NCBI RefSeq assembly: GCF_022227845.1
Contig: NZ_JAJNQN010000020.1
Location: 1 to 64,000, forward strand
Reading direction: 5' to 3'
DNA length: 64,000 bases
From: Ectothiorhodospira lacustris
GTDB lineage: Bacteria > Pseudomonadota > Gammaproteobacteria > Ectothiorhodospirales > Ectothiorhodospiraceae
The number at the start of each line of letters is the position of its first letter. Position 1 is the first letter of the stretch. The translations under genes were made by a program, and so were the position numbers. The notes under the pieces were generated by a model. It ran no database searches. It was not told where the DNA came from and saw only the letters and a program-made list of their open reading frames with translations. Of the stretch, positions 58,454 to 64,000 are shown piece after piece.

Positions 58454-60436
58454 ATGGCGACTCAGGCTGAAATCCTCTGGCAACCGGGAACACGAGCATT
58501 GAAGGACAGCGGGATGGCCCACTACCGGGCCTGGCTCGCTCAGGCAGGTTACGGCCGTTTCGCGGACTACGCCGAACTGCATCGTTGGTCCGTGGAACAC
58601 CTGGAGGCCTTCTGGGAGAGTATCTGGCGCTTCACCCGGGTCCGCGCCGGCCAACCTTACAAGAGCGTCCTTGAGCACCCGGCCATGCCCGGCACCCGCT
58701 GGTTTCCGGGGGCACGGCTGAATTTTGCCGAAAACCTGTTGCGCCACGTCATCGACCAGCCGGATGACCGGGAAGCGATCACCGAGGTCAGCGAATCCCG
58801 CTCGCCTCTGCGGCTGAGCCGGGCCGGACTGCTGGCACGGGTGGCCGCCCTGCAGGCAGGCCTGAGATCCCTGGGGGTCGAACCGGGGGACCGGGTTGCC
58901 GGCGTGGTCGCCAATACCCATGAGTCTCTGGTGGGGATGCTGGCGGCCACCGGCATGGGGGCGATCTGGAGTTCCGCTTCCCCCGACTTCGGTACTGCGG
59001 CCATCCTGGATCGCTTCGGCCAGATCGAACCCAAGGTGCTCCTGGCCGCCAATGGCTACCGTTACAACGGCAAGTGCTTTGATCGCAGGCAACAGAACCT
59101 GGACCTGGCCGCGGGGTTGCCGACCCTGGCCGGCGTGATTTCCCTGCCCATCGTGTCGGAGTTGGGCCATCCGGAGGATGCCCGCTTCCTGAGTTGGGAG
59201 GAGATCATGGCCGTCCATGCCGACGCCGAGCCGGTGTTCGTGCAGGGACCGTCTGATCAGCCGGTCTATATCCTGTATTCATCCGGCACCACCGGCGTGC
59301 CCAAATGCATCGTGCACGGTGCCGCCGGGATGCTGCTCAATCACAGCAAGGAACTGCTGCTGCACGGGGACATCGGCCCCGATGACTGTTTTTTCTATTT
59401 CACCACCACCGGCTGGATGATGTGGAACTGGCTCGCCTCCGGCCTGTTGACCGGCGCCAGGCTGGTGCTGTTCGACGGCTCACCCGGCCACCCCGACATG
59501 AACCGGCTGTGGGATCTGGTGGCCGAGGAAGGCGTCACCCACTTCGGCACCAGCGCCAGATTCCTGGGCAACTGCCGCAAGCTGGAACTCACTCCCGGCA
59601 GGAGCCACGATCTGTCCGCCTTGCGGGTGATCTTCTCCACCGGCTCCCCCCTGTCGGCAGAGGACTTCGACTGGGTCTACCACGGTGTCAAGAAGGATTT
59701 GATGCTGGCTTCCATCTCCGGCGGCACGGATATTTGCGGCTGCTTTGTGGGCGGCAACCCCCTGCTGCCGGTGCGCCGGGGCGAGATCCAGTGCGCGCAA
59801 CTGGGAGTGGATGCCCATGCCTTTCTCCCGGACGGCAGTGATGCCGGCCCGGAACGGGGGGAACTGGTCTGCCTCAAGCCCCTGCCCTGCATGCCGGTGG
59901 GATTCTGGAACGATCCCGACGGCAGTCGTTACCGGGGCGCCTATTTCGAGCAGTTCCCCGGTGTCTGGGCCCACGGGGACTTCATCCAGTTCACCGCCCA
60001 CGGCGGCGCCATCATTCACGGCCGCTCCGATGCCACCCTCAACCCCGGCGGGGTCCGGATCGGCACGGCGGAGATCTACCGTCAGGTGGAGACCATCCCG
60101 GAAATACTGGACAGTCTGGTGGTGGGGGCGCCGGATCAGGAGGGAGACGTGCAGGTCATCCTGTTCGTGGTCATGGCCGCGGACCAGATCCTGACGGCGG
60201 AACTGGAGCGGACCATTCGCACCCGTATCCGCTCCAGCGCCAGCCCCCGGCACGTTCCGGCGCGGATCCTGGGCGTGCCCCAGATCCCCTACACCCGCAG
60301 CGGCAAGAAGGTGGAACTGGCGGTAGCAAGGATGCTCCAAAAGGCATCCATGAGTGAGAACACCAGCGCGCTGGCCAATCCGGAGTCACTGGAACAGATT
60401 GCGCAGGTACTCAGGGAGGCGGGGCTGCCGGCCTAG
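58454..60436 (+). CDS. aacS: Acetoacetyl-CoA synthetase
   Basis: AacS ligates acetoacetate to CoA with ATP. The 660-residue protein has the synthetase N-terminus (FWESIWRFTRVRAG, PGTRWFPGARLNFAENLLRH), an intact P-loop YSSGTTGVPKCIVHG, TTTGWMMWNWLASGLL, and the C-terminal catalytic lysine in IPYTRSGKKVELAV. GGAGAG precedes the ATG. It uses acetoacetate, the product of LiuE, and shares LiuR-type sites with that operon. Confidence 0.95.
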   Translation: MATQAEILWQPGTRALKDSGMAHYRAWLAQAGYGRFADYAELHRWSVEHLEAFWESIWRFTRVRAGQPYKSVLEHPAMPGTRWFPGARLNFAENLLRHVIDQPDDREAITEVSESRSPLRLSRAGLLARVAALQAGLRSLGVEPGDRVAGVVANTHESLVGMLAATGMGAIWSSASPDFGTAAILDRFGQIEPKVLLAANGYRYNGKCFDRRQQNLDLAAGLPTLAGVISLPIVSELGHPEDARFLSWEEIMAVHADAEPVFVQGPSDQPVYILYSSGTTGVPKCIVHGAAGMLLNHSKELLLHGDIGPDDCFFYFTTTGWMMWNWLASGLLTGARLVLFDGSPGHPDMNRLWDLVAEEGVTHFGTSARFLGNCRKLELTPGRSHDLSALRVIFSTGSPLSAEDFDWVYHGVKKDLMLASISGGTDICGCFVGGNPLLPVRRGEIQCAQLGVDAHAFLPDGSDAGPERGELVCLKPLPCMPVGFWNDPDGSRYRGAYFEQFPGVWAHGDFIQFTAHGGAIIHGRSDATLNPGGVRIGTAEIYRQVETIPEILDSLVVGAPDQEGDVQVILFVVMAADQILTAELERTIRTRIRSSASPRHVPARILGVPQIPYTRSGKKVELAVARMLQKASMSENTSALANPESLEQIAQVLREAGLPA

Positions 60437-60442
60437 CCTCTA

Positions 60443-60471
60443 CAGGCCCCCGGCACCGGGTTGGGGGCCTG
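60443..60471. terminator. Possible bidirectional terminator hairpin
   Basis: CAGGCCCCC and GGGGGCCTG pair around an 11-base loop in the short gap between the convergent acetoacetyl-CoA synthetase and GGDEF-EAL genes. No T-run is present on either strand, so termination efficiency is uncertain. Confidence 0.45.
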
Positions 60472-60481
60472 CATGGTGAAT

Positions 60482-63400
60482 TCAGGGATTGCCGCGCAGG
60501 AACGCAGACAGATGCGAGAGCATGGCTTTGCTCTTTCTCACCAGGACCCCATAGGTGGCCCGCGAGGTCTCCGGGTTCGGGGCCGACACCATGTCCCGTG
60601 CCAGCCGATGAATCTCATCGTGCATGATCCGCGCCGCCGCCAGCGGCGTATCCGATGCTTCGGGCCCGCGCGGATCCATTTCATCCAGCCAGCGACAGAA
60701 AAAACAGACATCCAGCTCCGCCGGGTCCGGCACGGCACGGTGGCCCTCCAGCATGTCTTCCAGCGCCATGATCCAGGCCCGATGCTCCACCATGGCATAG
60801 ACCACCAGACGCAGGTCTCCCACCAGTGGCACAGCGGCCCGCCATACCGACGGTGGCCGCCACCGGCGTATCCAGTCGACCACCCGGGTCGCGGGCATGG
60901 GTCGGGCGATGCAGTATCCCTGTCCCAGCTCGCAACCCAGCTGCAGCAGAAGCTCCCCGTGGGCCTCCGATTCCACACCTTCAGCGATCGGCGTGCGCTT
61001 GAATGCCTGGGCCAGACCGAGGATACCCTCCAGAATGGCCAGGTCATCGGTATCGTGGAGCATGTCGCGCACGAAACTCTGGTCGATCTTCACCACATCC
61101 GCCGGCACCCGCTTGAGATAGGTCAGGGATGAATAGCCGGTACCGAAATCGTCCAGCGCAAACTGAATACCCAGCGCCACGCAGGCCCCGATCGCCTGGG
61201 AGACGTGCCCCATATCCGTCAGGGCGCTGGTTTCCAGCACTTCCAGCTCCAGCAGATGGGGGGGTGCCTGGGGATGATCCGCCAGCAACGCCTTCAGGTC
61301 CTTGACGAAATCGGGATGCTGCAGATGGTAGGGCGAGACGTTGACGCTCACCGTCAGCTCAATGCCCTGTTGCCGCCAGCATTCCACCTGGACCAGCGCG
61401 GCATCCAGCACCCACCGCCCGAGCCGGGCCTCCAGCGGATGATTTTCGATCACGGACAGAAACACGAAGGGTTGCAGCAGCCCTCGTTGCGGGTGCTGCC
61501 AGCGGACCAGGGCTTCCACTCCCAGGATCTCACCGGTGCGCATGTTCACCTTGGGCTGGTAATACAGTACGAACTCGTCCCGGATGATGCCAAGGGCAAT
61601 GCGATCGTGGGTTTCGTGCAGCCCGCGCAGGGTCTTGTCCTGCTCGGCATCGAAGACATGGCACCGGTTTTTGCCCGCCAGCTTGGCCTGATACATGGCC
61701 TGATCCGCCTGCCGGATCAGCTGATCCGGATCCACTTCATCGACCTGGGGATAGGTGGTCAGCCCAACACTGCCCGTCACCTTGAGCAAGCAGCCGTCCA
61801 CAGCGACGGGTTTGGCGATGGCCGCCAGCAGACGATCCATCAGCGGCTGCTGTCCGGCACGATTCAGATCCTCGGTTTCCAGCACGGCGACAAATTCGTC
61901 TCCCCCCAGGCGGGCCAGAGTATCGCCCTCGCGCATGATAGTCTGGATATGACCGGCCACTGCACGCAGCAGGTGATCCCCCAATTCATGGCCGTAGCGG
62001 TCATTGATGCTCTTGAAACCATCCAGATCGATATAGGCCAGCGTAAAAGGATCGCCGGTACGGCGGGCGCGGGCCATGTACTGCTGCAGTCGGTCCGAAA
62101 GCAGTACCCGATTGGGCAGGTCGGTGACCGGATCATAGTGGGCCAGGTGTTCCAGACGCCGCTGATTCTCCTTTTGCTGGGTAATGTCGGAAAAGATACC
62201 GACATAGTTCCTCGTCTGCCCCGTCTTGTCATCCTGCACGGCGCTGATGGTGATCAGCCCCATGAACAGGCTGCCATCCTTGCGTTGATTGCAGATCTCT
62301 CCGTGCCAGCAGCCCTGAGTGGTCAGGGTATTCCACATCTTTCGGTAAAAGGACACATCGTGTACGCCGGACTTGAGCAGGGAGGGATTGAGGCCGATCA
62401 CGTCCTGCCGGGCATGGCCGGTGATGTCGCAGAACATCCGGTTCACATCCATGATACGGGCGTTACCGTCGGTGATGAGAATGCCCTCCCGGGCATGTTC
62501 GAACACACTGGCCGCCAGGATCAGCTGGGCCTCGATGCGCTTGCGCTCGGTGATGTCCCGGACCGTTGCCTGCAGCAGGGATTGATCGCCGATTTCCAGG
62601 CGATTGAGCAGAACATCCCCCACAAACTCGGTGCCGTCGTCCAGCCGACGATGAGTCCACTCGAACCCCACATGCCCCTGCTCCAGCGCCTGATGGACAC
62701 GGTAACGGGTCGACACCTCGGAGGACTCTCCGTCGGGCTGATATTCGGGGGAGAGGGCTTGCAGGGACCGGCCGATGATCTGGTCCGTCTCCCGTGCCCC
62801 GAACAGATGCAGCATGGCCGGGTTGCACTCGACGACGATGCCGTCATGGAGAATGAACACCGCATCGGGCGTGGATTCATACAGCGCCCGGTAACGGACT
62901 TCCGAGCGGTGCAGTTGTTCGGTTCGTTGCATGACCCTGGATTCGAGCTGTGCGTTGGCATCACGCAAGGCCCCCTCCGCCCTTTGCCAGCGCCGCCCCA
63001 GGCGCATGGCCATGACCAACCCCACCAGACTGGGCAGAATCACCAGTAAGGAGGCCAACGCCGTGGTGCGCAGAATCTGCGGCGCGATGTCCCTGCGCAC
63101 ATGGTCCCTGGTCTGAAACAGATGCAGCTGCCAGCCCAGGTCCAGCATGGTCTCAAAGTGCAGCCAATCCGCGGCATCGGGACGATGGTGCATGGATGGA
63201 TCATCGGTGAACGGAGACAGAGTCAGGAAAGGATGATCCGCCGGAGGCTGCGGCGACTCCCCTTCCAGCCAACCGAACCGGGTATCGGCAATGGGCAGGC
63301 CCTGACGATCCAGCACCGTGGCCACGGCAAATGGCGCAATCCTTTCCGGCGTCAGCAACTGGGAAAGATGCTGAAGGTGCAGCACCCCGCCCAGATGCAG

Positions 63401-63949
63401 GCGAATCCGCCCATCGGGTCCCTTGACGGGCGTATTGATGGTCACCGCCCGCAAGCCATCGGACCCCAGAAAGCTGTCGGAGACCACCTGCCGACCGGTT
63501 TGCGCCGTATCACGAAAGTAATCCCGGTCGGCCAGGTTGCTGCGTTGCAGGGGGATGGGCCAGGGATACAGCCGATGAAAGTCCCCTTCCGGTGTGAGGA
63601 TGAACACCACCGAAAACCCGCCGTGCCGATACAGCCGCTCCAGCCATTGGTCCTGGGCCGATGGCGGCACATGGGCATATTGACCGGTGGGCAGTGGATC
63701 AGGCCATAGCTCGCCCAGCTCCGGCGCCTGGGCCGCCAGCTCCAGGAGCGCGGAAGCCCGCTGGATGTCCTCGTCGATCAATCGGGCCAGTCCCGTGGCC
63801 AGCGCGGCATGATCGGACGACCAGCGCTGGACCGCCCATTCGTCCATGGTGGTGCGCAGCACCAGTCCCATCAGGACCAACGCCAGGATCGTGGGCAGGA
63901 CAATCACTGCCACGATTTGCTGTCGTCTTGTGGGCATGGACATCATCAT
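60482..63949 (-). CDS. PAS-GGDEF-EAL c-di-GMP enzyme with C-terminal CZB-like zinc domain
   Basis: This protein of about 1155 residues has two membrane segments (about 10-32 and 300-325) flanking a periplasmic Cache-like sensor, then two PAS domains. The GGDEF domain is intact (RLGGDEFVAV, near residue 682), as is EAL (GVEALVRWQHP, near 812, and DDFGTGYSSL). The last 120 residues carry VEHRAWIMALED, CFFCRWLDEMD and IMHDEIHRLARD. This is the Cys/His pattern of chemoreceptor zinc-binding (CZB) domains such as that of DgcZ. It may make or break c-di-GMP in response to zinc. Several ATG codons (63985, 63949, 63943, 63937) are possible starts. Confidence 0.9.
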   Translation of the reverse strand: MMMSMPTRRQQIVAVIVLPTILALVLMGLVLRTTMDEWAVQRWSSDHAALATGLARLIDEDIQRASALLELAAQAPELGELWPDPLPTGQYAHVPPSAQDQWLERLYRHGGFSVVFILTPEGDFHRLYPWPIPLQRSNLADRDYFRDTAQTGRQVVSDSFLGSDGLRAVTINTPVKGPDGRIRLHLGGVLHLQHLSQLLTPERIAPFAVATVLDRQGLPIADTRFGWLEGESPQPPADHPFLTLSPFTDDPSMHHRPDAADWLHFETMLDLGWQLHLFQTRDHVRRDIAPQILRTTALASLLVILPSLVGLVMAMRLGRRWQRAEGALRDANAQLESRVMQRTEQLHRSEVRYRALYESTPDAVFILHDGIVVECNPAMLHLFGARETDQIIGRSLQALSPEYQPDGESSEVSTRYRVHQALEQGHVGFEWTHRRLDDGTEFVGDVLLNRLEIGDQSLLQATVRDITERKRIEAQLILAASVFEHAREGILITDGNARIMDVNRMFCDITGHARQDVIGLNPSLLKSGVHDVSFYRKMWNTLTTQGCWHGEICNQRKDGSLFMGLITISAVQDDKTGQTRNYVGIFSDITQQKENQRRLEHLAHYDPVTDLPNRVLLSDRLQQYMARARRTGDPFTLAYIDLDGFKSINDRYGHELGDHLLRAVAGHIQTIMREGDTLARLGGDEFVAVLETEDLNRAGQQPLMDRLLAAIAKPVAVDGCLLKVTGSVGLTTYPQVDEVDPDQLIRQADQAMYQAKLAGKNRCHVFDAEQDKTLRGLHETHDRIALGIIRDEFVLYYQPKVNMRTGEILGVEALVRWQHPQRGLLQPFVFLSVIENHPLEARLGRWVLDAALVQVECWRQQGIELTVSVNVSPYHLQHPDFVKDLKALLADHPQAPPHLLELEVLETSALTDMGHVSQAIGACVALGIQFALDDFGTGYSSLTYLKRVPADVVKIDQSFVRDMLHDTDDLAILEGILGLAQAFKRTPIAEGVESEAHGELLLQLGCELGQGYCIARPMPATRVVDWIRRWRPPSVWRAAVPLVGDLRLVVYAMVEHRAWIMALEDMLEGHRAVPDPAELDVCFFCRWLDEMDPRGPEASDTPLAAARIMHDEIHRLARDMVSAPNPETSRATYGVLVRKSKAMLSHLSAFLRGNP

Positions 63950-64000
63950 TGCCGCGGAACAGGGCCTTGGGGTCAAGAAGCGCATGGATGCCGGCGCGTG

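Noticed and set aside
61205-63049. 614-codon forward open frame over the GGDEF-EAL gene
   Set aside because: Antisense shadow; GGDEF, EAL and PAS motifs are all on the other strand.

Overview
The window is high-GC DNA, densely coding on both strands, with short intergenic gaps and many ATGA start/stop overlaps. Gene content (liu leucine degradation with a MerR-type LiuR, liv-type ABC transporter with ETF genes, ZapE, PdxH, class III-like hybrid cluster protein, c-di-GMP proteins) fits a heterotrophic or facultatively anaerobic gammaproteobacterium. I cannot name a genus from sequence alone.

Layout. 1-0.8 kb: lower-quality DNA with a decayed integron-type tyrosine recombinase remnant and an imperfect direct repeat. 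0.8-6.5 kb: a CrtI-like desaturase overlapping pdxH, then a reverse-strand MoxR ATPase / VWA-DUF2201 protein / membrane protein set. 6.5-9.3 kb: a DUF5610-like gene bracketed by palindromic repeat clusters in opposite orientation, and two small genes. 9.3-19.1 kb: a solitary TrpB-like enzyme, ZapE, a NERD protein, an HD-GYP response regulator overlapping a hybrid histidine kinase, and a short hybrid cluster protein whose upstream region carries an FNR/DNR-type box.

19.2-30.7 kb is the most unusual part: thirteen tightly packed forward genes that form a compact contractile injection system (CIS). They are a DUF4255/Pvc16-like protein, one sheath, one tube, a proline/arginine-rich orphan, a CIS-tube/gp53-like protein, a VgrG-like spike, a PAAR-like tip, a gp25-like protein, a baseplate J protein fused to a predicted beta-propeller, a gpI-like protein, and then three membrane proteins (one with Ig-like and PASTA domains). 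No capsid, terminase, lysis gene, AAA+ ATPase, tail fibre, recognisable tape measure or T6SS TssJLM/ClpV gene is present. A J-domain/Lcl/TPR protein and a secreted MuiA-like protein follow on the other strand.

33.9-60.4 kb is a catabolic island. A long reverse-strand operon (acyl-CoA synthetase homologue, livG, acyl-CoA synthetase, livH, livM, substrate-binding protein, livF, UspA tandem protein, etfB, etfA, ETF-ubiquinone oxidoreductase) diverges from liuR. Then come liuABCD, a MaoC hydratase and liuE, a methyltransferase, a porin, and a divergent acetoacetyl-CoA synthetase. Four similar LiuR-type palindromes, three of them overlapping a TTGACG -35 element, suggest that LiuR joins these units in one regulon: import and CoA activation of an acid, leucine/isovalerate oxidation to acetoacetate, electron transfer from acyl-CoA dehydrogenase to quinone, and activation of acetoacetate. 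The first gene of the liv/etf operon has lost key adenylation residues and may be a pseudoenzyme. 60.5-64 kb holds a PAS-GGDEF-EAL protein with a C-terminal CZB-like zinc-binding domain.
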